Positions 55,340 to 62,934 of a stretch of DNA of 64,000 bases are shown here, in pieces (positions within the stretch are counted from its first letter, which is position 1; each line of letters starts with the position of its first letter). The position numbers and the translations under genes are program-made. The DNA is from JAFGDI01 sp963662515 (lineage in GTDB: Bacteria > Planctomycetota > Phycisphaerae > Sedimentisphaerales > SM23-30), in assembly GCA_963662515.1 (NCBI GenBank), contig OY759675.1, forward strand, positions 1,054,001 to 1,118,000, in the 5' to 3' direction. The notes under the pieces were generated by a model. It did no database searches. It was not told where the DNA came from and saw only the letters and a program-made list of their open reading frames with translations.

Positions 55340-57121
55340 GTGCCTTCAAAGACCTCACAACTTGGTTTACATCACAGCCGGATTGCGGCTTGGCGAGAAG
55401 AAGGATTAGACCTGCGACAGATTGCAGACCGGCTTTGCGTGGAAGGTCTGTCCGTCGATCATAACGCCGTCTATCGCTACTGCAAGAAGTCGGGAATTCC
55501 CACTCAAAAAATCGAGCCTGCGGAAATATTGCCTCCTGCTCCGGAATTAGTAGAAGAAGAAATTCCTGTCGAAGCCGCAACGCCAGTTGAAGAAATCCCG
55601 GCAGTTGTGGAAATCGAAGCCCCGCCGACGCTTGAGCGTCCGGCTTGGCAAGCTCCCGCAAAATTATATACCCTGCTGGATTCTGGGCCGTGGTGGGTTC
55701 CAGATTTGCCACTGGTGCAATTTGGTTCGGAAGATGAGTCGGCAAGCTGGACGCTACAAGATGCTTGCGAGGGTGTATTTATCACCGGGGCAACCGGCTC
55801 AGGGAAAAGTTCCGGCAGTGGCGCCATGCTGGCACGGTCGTTTTTGGAATATGGTTTTGGCGGATTAGTTCTGACGGTCAAGCCTGATGAGCGGAAACTT
55901 TGGGAACACTATGCCAAGCAATGCGGACGCAGCGAACAGCTCTGCATTGTCGAACCGGGCGGGAAATTCCGCCTGAACTTTTTGGACTATGAAGCCAGCT
56001 GCCCCCATGCCGGTTCCGGGCATATCGAAAATCTCGTTAATCTTTTTTATACTCTTCTCGAAGCCAACTCCCGCCATCAGGGCGAAAAAACTTCCCAAGC
56101 ATTTTGGGAAAATGCCGGTCGTCAACTTCTGCGAAATATCCTGCGAGTGCTGGATTTATCGCTTAATTCCTTGTCTTTACAAGACATAGGGAAATTTTTG
56201 AGCGAAGCACCCAAAGACATAAAGCAGGTTGAATCCGGCCAATGGAAAACCACGAAACATTTTGGCAAATGGCTGCACTGGGCAACCTTCCGAGCGACAG
56301 GAACCGCATACGAAAGAGTTATCGCCGAAGCCCGCCGCTACTGGCTGGAAGAGTTCCCGACGCTGGCAAAAGAAACACGCTCGTGTTTGATTACCGGGCT
56401 TTCCGCCATGATCGATTCGTTCATCGAACCTGCCATTCATGATTTATTCTGCACCGATACAACGCTACTCCCAGAAGCGGTAACGGAAGGTGCGATCATT
56501 CTGGTTGACCTTCCGTTAAAATATTTCAAGTCCGTTGGACTGTTCGCTCAGATGATCTGGAAACAACTTTTCCAAGAAGCCATCGAACGCCGCAGTGATG
56601 CCGACAACAGCACCCGCAGACCGGTTTTTCTGTGGGTGGATGAATCGCAATTTTTCTTTTCCGCTTACGATGGGTTGTTCCAGTCAACCGCCAGAAGCTC
56701 TCGTTGTGCGACGGTTTATTTAACACAAAATATCGCCAACTATTACGGCGCAATCAACAAAGCCAAGGTCGATGGTTTTCTTGGCAATCTCAACACGAAG
56801 ATTTTCCACAACAATAATGACCCCACCACCAACCATTGGGCGGCGGAACAGATTGGCAAATGTTTGACGAGCAGGTTCAGCACAAGTTCGAGTACCTCGC
56901 AAAAAGGTTGGTTTGATTTTTCGCCGACGACAAGCACAACGGCGAGTATGCAAGAGACTCTCGAATATGAAATCCAGCCCGGCGAGTTTACGCAACTTCG
57001 CACCGGAAGCCGCAAAAATGGCGGGCTTGTGGATGCTTACTTTGTAAAAAGCGGAACGACTTTTGCCGCTACCAACAAACATTATTTTAAAGCAACTTTT
57101 CAACAGGAGACACAAAATTGA
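55340..57121 (+). CDS. Soluble TraD/TraG-type coupling ATPase with N-terminal HTH
   Basis: About 593 residues. The N-terminal ~55 form a helix-turn-helix-like domain (SRIAAWREEGLDLRQIADRL...HNAVYRYCKKSG), then a Pro/Glu/Ala-rich linker (58-100), then a VirD4/TraD-type ATPase core: Walker A GATGSGKS (150-157), Walker B VFLWVDESQFF, and YLTQNIANYYG. There is no N-terminal membrane segment, unlike TrwB/TraD; the next gene encodes a membrane protein that could provide the anchor. GTG 55340 is preferred with GGAG five bases upstream. It probably delivers the relaxase-DNA complex to a transport channel encoded elsewhere. Confidence 0.88.
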   Translation: MPSKTSQLGLHHSRIAAWREEGLDLRQIADRLCVEGLSVDHNAVYRYCKKSGIPTQKIEPAEILPPAPELVEEEIPVEAATPVEEIPAVVEIEAPPTLERPAWQAPAKLYTLLDSGPWWVPDLPLVQFGSEDESASWTLQDACEGVFITGATGSGKSSGSGAMLARSFLEYGFGGLVLTVKPDERKLWEHYAKQCGRSEQLCIVEPGGKFRLNFLDYEASCPHAGSGHIENLVNLFYTLLEANSRHQGEKTSQAFWENAGRQLLRNILRVLDLSLNSLSLQDIGKFLSEAPKDIKQVESGQWKTTKHFGKWLHWATFRATGTAYERVIAEARRYWLEEFPTLAKETRSCLITGLSAMIDSFIEPAIHDLFCTDTTLLPEAVTEGAIILVDLPLKYFKSVGLFAQMIWKQLFQEAIERRSDADNSTRRPVFLWVDESQFFFSAYDGLFQSTARSSRCATVYLTQNIANYYGAINKAKVDGFLGNLNTKIFHNNNDPTTNHWAAEQIGKCLTSRFSTSSSTSQKGWFDFSPTTSTTASMQETLEYEIQPGEFTQLRTGSRKNGGLVDAYFVKSGTTFAATNKHYFKATFQQETQN

Positions 57122-57783
57122 GTGAGTCGATTTTTGACAACATGGAAAAAAGATTGAATTCCGCCCTGACCAATGCTCTGCTTGCAACACTGGCGAGTCT
57201 CATTCGTCCGATTGCAACCCTGACGGAAATATTCTTCCGCAAGGAAATGGGCGAGCGATATTTTACCGCTTGGAATGTTATTGGCGGGCTGATGATGATT
57301 GGCTTTGTTCGGATGCCGGTTTGGGGTTTTGATGACAGAGATGTTCGCACTATGACCAATATTTTTGCGGGGATATGGGCGGTCTGTCTGATTTTGTATT
57401 CCTATGCAAACCGCCAAGAAATGATTAAACGCTATAGCAAGGGCAAGGCGTGGCACTCGTATAACTGCGGCATTCCCAGCTTTGAAAAAGTTGGAATAAT
57501 ATTTGAAAAGATTATCCCGGCGGTGCTGGGAATCGTGATGTATTATTTTGGCGTAAAGAGTATTGGCGGGTTATTGGTTTTCTCGGTGATGGCCTCGCTA
57601 TGGCTGAGATACCGGGAAGCCCAGCTCTTCCGGGAACAAATGTTCAATGCCATCGACAGCCGCATTGAACAAGAAAACCTACAAAAAGCCATCGTCGAAA
57701 ACCTCCCGCCTCAACAAACCGAAGGCCTCATGGCCTATGTGCCAAAATACATGGGGGATGAGATGAGAGGAATGATTAGGTAA
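57118..57783 (+). CDS. Membrane protein of conjugative element, possible coupling-protein anchor
   Basis: A 221-residue protein with about four hydrophobic segments (near 45-65, 80-97, 132-147, 150-165) between charged loops and a Gln/Glu-rich C-terminus. It starts with TTG at 57118 and overlaps the coupling-protein stop by four bases (TTGA), so the two are translationally coupled. No family recognised. The missing membrane domain of the upstream ATPase and this coupling suggest a split TrwB/TraD arrangement. That is inference. Confidence 0.7.
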   Translation: MSESIFDNMEKRLNSALTNALLATLASLIRPIATLTEIFFRKEMGERYFTAWNVIGGLMMIGFVRMPVWGFDDRDVRTMTNIFAGIWAVCLILYSYANRQEMIKRYSKGKAWHSYNCGIPSFEKVGIIFEKIIPAVLGIVMYYFGVKSIGGLLVFSVMASLWLRYREAQLFREQMFNAIDSRIEQENLQKAIVENLPPQQTEGLMAYVPKYMGDEMRGMIR

Positions 57784-57810
57784 TAAATCAATTAGAAAAA
57801 AGGGTTATTG

Positions 57811-58971
57811 ATGAAAGTAGTTACTCCATTTATTGCTGCTCGAGTTTTTATATCTCATGCATGTAAAGATCATCAATTTTCTGAATACATCGCAAGAAAG
57901 CTTGAAGTTCACTTCGATGTATATTATTCATGTAATACAAATAATGATAGCAGAAATATGCATTTCGATGATTCGACTATTCCTGATGATGAATTAGCAA
58001 AGTCAGATTTGGTGTTATTCCTTGCTAGCGAAAATTCTCTAAGAGAAAATTCAAATGCAAAAAAAGAACTATCGATTGCTAGGTCATTAAATGTTAAAAC
58101 AGGTTGGCCTTCATTAGTAATAATTAAATTAGGAGAAGCAAAAATCCATCGCAAATATTTGGATACGCTTATAGGCTCATTCTGTTGGAATAATAGAGAA
58201 AAAGATGTAACAGTTATAATTCAAAAGCTTAAAGAAAAACTAGCTAAACAATCTAAGTATAAAATCAATAAAGACGACAATGGTGCTCTAAAATACTTAT
58301 TAACAGAACCAAGCAACGAATTGTTGAATAAAATCAATGATTTTGACAAATTTGAATCAAGTTTATTGCCATTTAATGCAGTATTTCGTTCCTATGAAAT
58401 GAGCAATCTATTGAAATGCATTAAACAAAAATCTGACTCTGAACAAAGTGAAGTCTTTGATAAGCTGCTAAAGATGTTTTTTGATACTCCCGATTCTGCG
58501 ATTTATGCTAAACAAAATGCAGTTTTTATATTAGGGAAGCTAAATAAGGGACAAACTGGTCTTGTTAACGAATTCAAAAAACGAATGCCAGATTACAACA
58601 ATCCTTTCTTATTCCGTGGTTTTAACATTTCTCACGCTTTTTTTAGTGACGGCAAAAATGATTTCATGAACTATATGAAATTATTGGCAACAGAAAGTGG
58701 AAGTGAATGGGATAAACAGAGGTTAATCAATAAAAACTATCACATCCTATACTATCATGGTCTTGCAGGGGCAATCAGAGAGTCAATTGAGGCAATTTCG
58801 GAATTTAAGCCAAGCCTTTTACCATTAAATGTGTTTACTCTCGGTGAACTTAGTTGTTATAATGAAAATCTGAAATTTTTAAGAGAAAAACGATGTGAGT
58901 TAATCGTTCGTGGCGTTAGTGCAGCTATTATTGACAATTCTATACAAAAAATAGAAAATAGATTGATATGA
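57811..58971 (+). CDS. TIR-domain protein with helical-repeat C-terminus (candidate defence effector)
   Basis: A 386-residue protein. Residues ~8-125 form a TIR domain: RVFISHACKD starts the fold, SDLVLFLASENSL is beta-D region, and E86 (NAKKELSIAR) is at the catalytic-Glu position of NADase-type TIRs. Residues ~150-386 are alpha-helical, HEAT-like, without a recognised sensor domain. Bacterial TIR proteins mostly act in antiphage defence by degrading NAD+ or making cyclic ADPR signals. AGGG lies six bases before ATG 57811. Codon and base use is far more AT-rich than neighbours, so it arrived recently. It overlaps the HD gene by ATGA. Confidence 0.85.
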   Translation: MKVVTPFIAARVFISHACKDHQFSEYIARKLEVHFDVYYSCNTNNDSRNMHFDDSTIPDDELAKSDLVLFLASENSLRENSNAKKELSIARSLNVKTGWPSLVIIKLGEAKIHRKYLDTLIGSFCWNNREKDVTVIIQKLKEKLAKQSKYKINKDDNGALKYLLTEPSNELLNKINDFDKFESSLLPFNAVFRSYEMSNLLKCIKQKSDSEQSEVFDKLLKMFFDTPDSAIYAKQNAVFILGKLNKGQTGLVNEFKKRMPDYNNPFLFRGFNISHAFFSDGKNDFMNYMKLLATESGSEWDKQRLINKNYHILYYHGLAGAIRESIEAISEFKPSLLPLNVFTLGELSCYNENLKFLREKRCELIVRGVSAAIIDNSIQKIENRLI

Positions 58972-59513
58972 ATTATAAAAAAATTGAAACCATCTATAAT
59001 GGTATAAACTCTCTGAAAAAACTAATAAGAAAAGGGTGGGAGTTGAAAGGAGTAAAGAATCCGGAATCGGTTGCAGATCATGTTTTTGGAGTATCTTTTC
59101 TGGCTATTTGTATGGCAAAAGAAAAAGGATTGGACATTGAAAAAATAGCACTTATTTCTTTGCTGCACGAAGTTTGCGAAATTGAGACTGGGGATATTAC
59201 GCCACACGATGGTATTTCTGAAGAACAAAAACAAAGAGAAGAAATGGCTTCATCTGAAAATTTTTTAATGTCAATCGATAGCTCTGGATATTATTTTGAA
59301 CTATGGAAAGACTTTGAGTTTCAACGAACTCCAGAGGGAAGATTTGTAAAAGATATTGATCGCCTTGAAATGGCATTCCAAGCCAGCAAATATGAAGGTC
59401 TTTCAGATAAACCATTAGATGAATTTTATCTTTATGTAGAGAATAAACTCAAGGACAAGGATATTAAAACTGTTTTTTTAGACTTAAAAAATGAGGTTTC
59501 TAAGTCTAAATAA
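58968..59513 (+). CDS. HDDC2/YfbR-like HD-domain nucleotidase with HE variant (candidate defence partner)
   Basis: A 181-residue protein that follows HDDC2/YfbR-type 5'-deoxynucleotidases closely: ESVADHVFGVSFLAICMA (His38), LLHEVCEIETGDITPHDGIS, FVKDIDRLEMAFQASKYE (Asp131). Relatives have LxHD at the metal doublet; here it is H67-E68. The enzyme family hydrolyses nucleoside monophosphates, so it could starve a phage of deoxynucleotides or process a nucleotide made by the TIR protein. It is coupled to the TIR gene by a 4-base ATGA overlap and shares its AT-rich composition. The D to E change may alter metal use or specificity. Confidence 0.8.
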   Translation: MNYKKIETIYNGINSLKKLIRKGWELKGVKNPESVADHVFGVSFLAICMAKEKGLDIEKIALISLLHEVCEIETGDITPHDGISEEQKQREEMASSENFLMSIDSSGYYFELWKDFEFQRTPEGRFVKDIDRLEMAFQASKYEGLSDKPLDEFYLYVENKLKDKDIKTVFLDLKNEVSKSK

Positions 59514-59521
59514 GAAATCAG

Positions 59522-59604
59522 CGACAAAAGTCAAAAAAACACAAAATCTCCTGCGTTTTTAGTTCGTTATCGCCGTTTCTGTTGGTATTTTCAGACTTTT
59601 GTCG
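59522..59604. repeat. Inverted repeat after TIR/HD operon
   Basis: CGACAAAAGTC (59522-59532) and GACTTTTGTCG (59594-59604) are perfect inverted arms 61 bases apart, directly after the HD gene. No T run follows the second arm, so it may be a cargo-boundary or mobility mark rather than a terminator. Confidence 0.55.
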
Positions 59605-59810
59605 GGAGCATCAAATAAAATTAAACTCCATAAATTCCCCTTTGAACTTGTATGGTATTAAAATGGCTTGGACTTATGATTAGTGATTTGTGTATAACTT
59701 TCGGATAAATAAAACCTTTATGAATCTTGATTCCCGCCTTTTCCTAACCCGGGTGGCTGTGGGTGGGATTGGCCGTGCGGCCAATAGGTTTTTGAAAAGA
59801 AAAAATCGGA

Positions 59811-59835
59811 GGCGGCTTTAGCCGCCCAATTTTTT
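59811..59835 (+). terminator. Intrinsic terminator downstream of TIR/HD operon
   Basis: GGCGGC-TTTA-GCCGCC followed by CAATTTTTT, about 300 bases after the HD stop. Just before it ATTGGCCGTGCGGCCAAT (59769-59785) is another palindrome. Confidence 0.75.
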
Positions 59836-59847
59836 GGATCGCATAAG

Positions 59848-59884
59848 AAAATGACGAAGATGTTTTAAGTATCTTCGCCATTTT
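59848..59884. terminator. Hairpin before the 149-residue protein gene end
   Basis: AAAATG-A-CGAAGAT and ATCTTCG-C-CATTTT pair with one mismatch across ten bases. On the minus strand it follows the 59947-60396 gene and can terminate it. Confidence 0.6.
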
Positions 59885-59946
59885 CCCTTTATCGACTATG
59901 CAAACAGTTTAATAATGTTAGGCCTGCGCAAACAGTCCCGACAATC

Positions 59947-60396
59947 TCACTCGTTTTCGATTTCGTCGAGCATGTCCGTCAGGTCGTCCATGTTGTAATA
60001 ATTGCCTCTGTACTCGTAGAGCAAACCATCTTCGGCCATGCTGTCGAGGTGTTCACTGACACCCAGGTCAAAGGCTATTGGGTCAAGCTCCCGCATGATT
60101 CGTGACGGGCTGAATGTACAGCAGCCAATTTTGATTTCCGGGTAGCATTCGTCCAGCATATCAGCAAAACCGTCTTCGCCATCAACAGAATCAAGTCTTG
60201 ATTCGAGTAAATGTTCGATTACCCATTCTGTGCCATACTCAACCCCAACGCCCGACAGATGAAGCATAAAATCATCTGTTCCGCAGGTTGGGCAATGGTC
60301 GCCGTCAACAACCTTATAGCAGCCATAGCAAAAATTCTGAGTAATTTTGTATGCTGCATTTTCTAAACGCTCGTGAATGTTTTGTGTGTTTTTCAT
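59947..60396 (-). CDS. Mobile-element-type conserved protein with rubredoxin-like CxxC pair
   Basis: A 149-residue acidic protein. C23-x-x-C26 (CYGC) and C35-x-x-C38 (CPTC) suggest a zinc ribbon; the middle CYPEIKIGCCTFSPSRIMRELDPIAF and the end YYNMDDLTDMLDEIENE resemble a family I have seen in plasmids and prophages of other bacteria, function unknown. AAAGGTAAAAGAA precedes ATG 60396. It supports the view that the mobile element extends at least to here. Confidence 0.65.
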   Translation of the reverse strand: MKNTQNIHERLENAAYKITQNFCYGCYKVVDGDHCPTCGTDDFMLHLSGVGVEYGTEWVIEHLLESRLDSVDGEDGFADMLDECYPEIKIGCCTFSPSRIMRELDPIAFDLGVSEHLDSMAEDGLLYEYRGNYYNMDDLTDMLDEIENE

Positions 60397-60463
60397 TTCT
60401 TTTACCTTTCAGTTAGTGGTTAATTGGTTTGCCTTTGCGTTTACGCATCAAGCAAATTGAAGG

Positions 60464-60496
60464 AAACTCCCTTCGCAAGCACATGGGAGTTTTTTT
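60464..60496 (+). terminator. Intrinsic terminator (plus strand)
   Basis: AAACTCCC (60464-60471) pairs with GGGAGTTT (60485-60492) and is followed by T7. No plus-strand gene precedes it closely, so it ends an unknown transcript or blocks antisense transcription into the structured region. Confidence 0.7.
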
Positions 60497-60504
60497 CATA
60501 CTGA

Positions 60505-60800
60505 ACCCGGTTTCCGCAAAGCGGAGACCTTACCCAAAAGGGAGTCGCACTATAGCGACGAACGAGTAAGAGCAAGCGGACTGAGAGGATTGCAAACGCA
60601 ATGACAGAATCAAAGTGATGGCACGAGTTTGCACGAGCGGGACGCTTAAACCTTACCAAAAGCGAGCTGGAAATTCCGGCGAGCGTGCAAAGTTACGCCA
60701 GACGAGAGGCTAGCAAGAATTAGTGACAAAAAATGTTGGCACGGGATTGCCTGAGCGGATGGCGTAACTTTGGTAAAAACAAGAAGTTCGCTACGATTTG
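60505..60800. repeat. Diverged ~120-bp tandem units, structured, unknown
   Basis: Two or three related units are readable: each begins GCGG(A/G)..., contains TTACC(C)AAAAG(G/C)GAG followed by a short hairpin (CGCACTATAGCG; CTGGAAATTCCG), and ends TGGCACG(A/G)G(T/A)TTGC. The last unit has the inverse CTTTGGTAAA. A 72-codon minus-strand ORF here is not convincing. It may be an origin, a partition site or RNA. Confidence 0.45.
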
Positions 60801-60858
60801 GGAGTCGAAGATAAGCAGCGAACCCCCAATTTCATATTGAAATTTAGACTTTCTCCCT

Positions 60859-60888
60859 TGAAATACTACCCCTGTATATGGTATAATA
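60859..60888 (+). promoter_or_regulatory. Strong sigma-70-type promoter
   Basis: TTGAAA (60859-60864), 18-base spacer, TATAAT (60883-60888) preceded by TGG (an extended -10). It is the best promoter I see in the window and drives the small RNA candidate at 60895-60991. Confidence 0.7.
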
Positions 60889-60894
60889 AAGTGT

Positions 60895-60991
60895 TGGTTA
60901 GTAGTGATTTATACATAACACAAGGAAAAATAAAGGCTTAGGAAAAGCCTATGATTACAATTTAATTTCTGAAAGTCCACTGGACTTTTTT
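60895..60991 (+). ncRNA. Candidate small RNA, ~97 nt, promoter and terminator in place
   Basis: Transcription from the promoter at 60859-60888 would start near 60895. The RNA contains AGGCTT-AGGA-AAAGCCT and ends at AAAGTCC-ACT-GGACTTT followed by T (60972-60991), an intrinsic terminator. No start codon with more than four codons lies inside. It lies between mobile-element DNA and the PEP-CTERM-like gene. Confidence 0.55.
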
Positions 60992-61021
60992 CGTCTTCAT
61001 CAAAATCGCCAGTTTTGTTAT

Positions 61022-61137
61022 GTCAGATGACGCAAAAGAGCCTGTGCCCCGAGTAGGGGCATTGCGCGTGCGTATCTGACCGGTTCTGGCGAACCTTGAT
61101 GGAGCGTATGTTGTCGATGCCTCTTTTTTTATGCAAA
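61022..61137 (+). ncRNA. Candidate structured leader upstream of PEP-CTERM-like gene
   Basis: GTCAGAT-g-ACGCA (61022-61034) pairs with TGCGT-ATCTGAC (61069-61080), a 12-bp stem with one bulge, enclosing TGCCCC-GAGTA-GGGGCA. A second hairpin GGTTC-TGGC-GAACC (61082-61095) and a T8 tract near 61127-61133 follow, then the ribosome site and ATG at 61194. It could be a cis-regulatory RNA or a terminator ending the previous transcript. I could not match a known riboswitch class. Confidence 0.45.
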
Positions 61138-61193
61138 AATGTTATTTGCATTGGGGGCAAGTAAAACTTCGTTTTATTTGGAAGGAAGAAAAA

Positions 61194-61829
61194 ATGCGTA
61201 AGTTAGAGAATGTGTTGAAGAGTGTGAAGAGTGGTTTGTTATCGGGAGTCTTTGTCTCAGCCGTTGGAATTCTGGGCGTGTCAAATCAAGCCCAAGCGGG
61301 TTTGACCTACGAACCATTGGGAACAACGACACTCACCGTTACAAATGCGGCTGAGGAAATCAAAATGGTGGTTACCTTTTCAAATAACACGGCGGACTTG
61401 TGGCCTACCATCAGCAACATTGGCATGTATCAGCCCTCGGATATCAGCTATACACTGACGACCAAAGATGGCGTGACGACTGGAACCGATTGCACGATCT
61501 ACATTGCTGACAATTACAAAAATGCTGGGACATACATTGATTATATTTTGATAGAAACAGATTCAAGTGCTGACATAAAACTTTCTACTACCGACCTTTC
61601 GTTCTACTCTGGAACAGGCTTAGAAAATCTCTATCTAACCGATAGCAGTCTTACTGGCTGGAATACCAATGGATTTCAAGCAACTATATCTCATATTGGT
61701 TCAAGTTATTATTATCTTGATAATGTTTCTATTGACAATAACGCCCCGACTGTACCGACTCCGGGTGCTTTCGCTCTTACGGCTCTTGGCGGTGTTATCG
61801 CCAGCAGACGCAGAGCGTTAAAAAGTTAA
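61194..61829 (+). CDS. Secreted PEP-CTERM-like protein
   Basis: About 211 residues. Signal peptide to about residue 37 (SNQAQAG), a beta-rich domain, and a C-terminal sorting tail VPTPGAFALTALGGVIASRRRALKS, which is a PEP-CTERM variant (P-T-P in place of P-E-P, helix, RRR). It is thus likely processed by an exosortase-type system, like the protein at 27966-30620. GGAAGGAAG precedes ATG 61194. An intrinsic terminator follows. A structured RNA candidate lies in its leader. Confidence 0.8.
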   Translation: MRKLENVLKSVKSGLLSGVFVSAVGILGVSNQAQAGLTYEPLGTTTLTVTNAAEEIKMVVTFSNNTADLWPTISNIGMYQPSDISYTLTTKDGVTTGTDCTIYIADNYKNAGTYIDYILIETDSSADIKLSTTDLSFYSGTGLENLYLTDSSLTGWNTNGFQATISHIGSSYYYLDNVSIDNNAPTVPTPGAFALTALGGVIASRRRALKS

Positions 61830-61847
61830 TTTGTGTTTTGGATATAA

Positions 61848-61877
61848 GCTCAAGGGGAAATTGAAAACCCCTTGGGC
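61848..61877. terminator. Bidirectional hairpin between convergent genes
   Basis: GCTCAAGGGG and CCCCTTGGGC (with one G-T pair) form a ten-base stem around ten bases, followed by GTTTT. It lies between the stops of the PEP-CTERM-like gene and the pseudopilin gene. Confidence 0.75.
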
Positions 61878-61880
61878 GTT

Positions 61881-62381
61881 TTAGTTGAAAGTAACTGCGC
61901 CAGTAATCGGTGCAATGGTAATTTCGTGAGAAATGCCCACTGAATCAACATACCAAGCCTTGCTGTTGGATGCACCTGCATTCCAGTAAAATCCTGTGGG
62001 GCTATTTTCGCTTGGTTGTAATGCTGTTGCACTATCGACGGGCGTAATTTGCAACGAAATCGCACTTGAACCAAAACCGCCTGACGAGTCTTTGACGGCT
62101 CCGATGGTTGTCCGGGCTGCTCCGGTGGCAGACGACTGAACCAAGAATTTCAGGACATCGCCAGCGTAAACGGTGGTTGTGGTTCCGATAGTACCACCCA
62201 GCGATAAAAATTGTTGTACGGCGTTTTCGATGACATTTTTTTGAGCCTCAAGGGTAGTGGCTGCCGCTTGAGAGCGAACATTCAAAAATCTTGGGACAAT
62301 AATCGCCGCAACGATTGCCAGAACGGACAAAGCTACTAAAAGTTCGATGAGCGAAAAGGCTGTTTTGCTGTAACGAGTCAT
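61881..62381 (-). CDS. Type IV pilin-like/pseudopilin protein
   Basis: A 166-residue protein with leader MTRYSKTA and mature FSLIELLVALSVLAIVAAIIVPRF; Glu at +5 is present while the residue before cleavage is Ala instead of Gly. The globular part is short and beta-rich (GFYWNAGASNSKAWYVDSVG). It is separate from the main T2SS locus and convergent with the PEP-CTERM-like gene. No good ribosome site precedes ATG 62381. Confidence 0.8.
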   Translation of the reverse strand: MTRYSKTAFSLIELLVALSVLAIVAAIIVPRFLNVRSQAAATTLEAQKNVIENAVQQFLSLGGTIGTTTTVYAGDVLKFLVQSSATGAARTTIGAVKDSSGGFGSSAISLQITPVDSATALQPSENSPTGFYWNAGASNSKAWYVDSVGISHEITIAPITGAVTFN

Positions 62382-62934
62382 ATTTTTAGACTAAGTTTTT
62401 CAGACAAGATGACAAGAAAGAAAACACATAAACAAGGACAAATCCATTTCCAGTAAAAGCCCTAGAGGCTTTGGAATCTGGAAATTTTATAATACACTTG
62501 AATCATATAGGGGGAATCTCGATAATAGAGGCCTAAAATTAAATGGTTGTGCCTTATATGGCTACTTGTGGGAATGCACTGCTTTGATTATTGCAGTAGT
62601 GTCAGGCAACGGAACATTGCACGGCTGGCCTCTGTTTTTTATACGCAGAGAAAATCTTTTGGGTGCCTATGCTGGAAATATTCGTTTTTCTAGTGGGCGA
62701 TTTCGGATTTCGTTTGTATAATGATTTGAAAGGTAATTCAACTTTGGGCTTATAAATATTGGACACTCAATTTTAGCTGGTGTGGTTCTGGCATCTCCCT
62801 TCTAAATTCCGACCATAACATCATAGTCAGGATTGCACCGGCTTTATTTTGTTTCATGTAAAATGACTGGGTGAAAATCTATCTGACAATGTGTCAGATG
62901 ATATAAATGTTTCATTTTTCTAAGGAGTCTTATG
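62382..62934. other. Intergenic region with a structured RNA candidate
   Basis: A 553-base gap between divergent genes. It contains the structured RNA candidate at 62527-62640, a hairpin CTGACA-ATG-TGTCAG (62883-62897) and the AAGGAG ribosome site for the next gene. Nothing else stands out. Confidence 0.5.
62527..62640 (+). ncRNA. Candidate multi-stem RNA with intrinsic terminator
   Basis: A closing stem AGAGGCC (62527-62533) / GGCCTCT (62627-62633) followed by GTTTTTT encloses three short hairpins (GCC-TTATAT-GGC; ACTGC...GCAGT; GCAA-CGGAACA-TTGC). TATAAT at 62488-62493 and TTGAAT-17-GATAAT at 62498-62526 are possible promoters; the second would start inside the first arm. The T tract after the closing stem suggests a self-contained RNA or attenuator. 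I see no tRNA T-loop. Confidence 0.4.

Noticed and set aside
60441..60659. 72-codon minus-strand ORF
   Set aside because: It lies across the terminator and tandem structured units and has no ribosome site.
61022..61095. Cyclic-di-GMP-I (GEMM) riboswitch
   Set aside because: GACGCAAAAG recalls part of the consensus, but the partner stems and tetraloop-receptor layout are not there.
62527..62633. tRNA or SRP RNA
   Set aside because: The 7-bp closing stem recalls a tRNA acceptor, but no T-arm or anticodon arm fits; the TCAGG...GGAA words recall SRP RNA, but the GGAA loop is not closed by a C-G pair.
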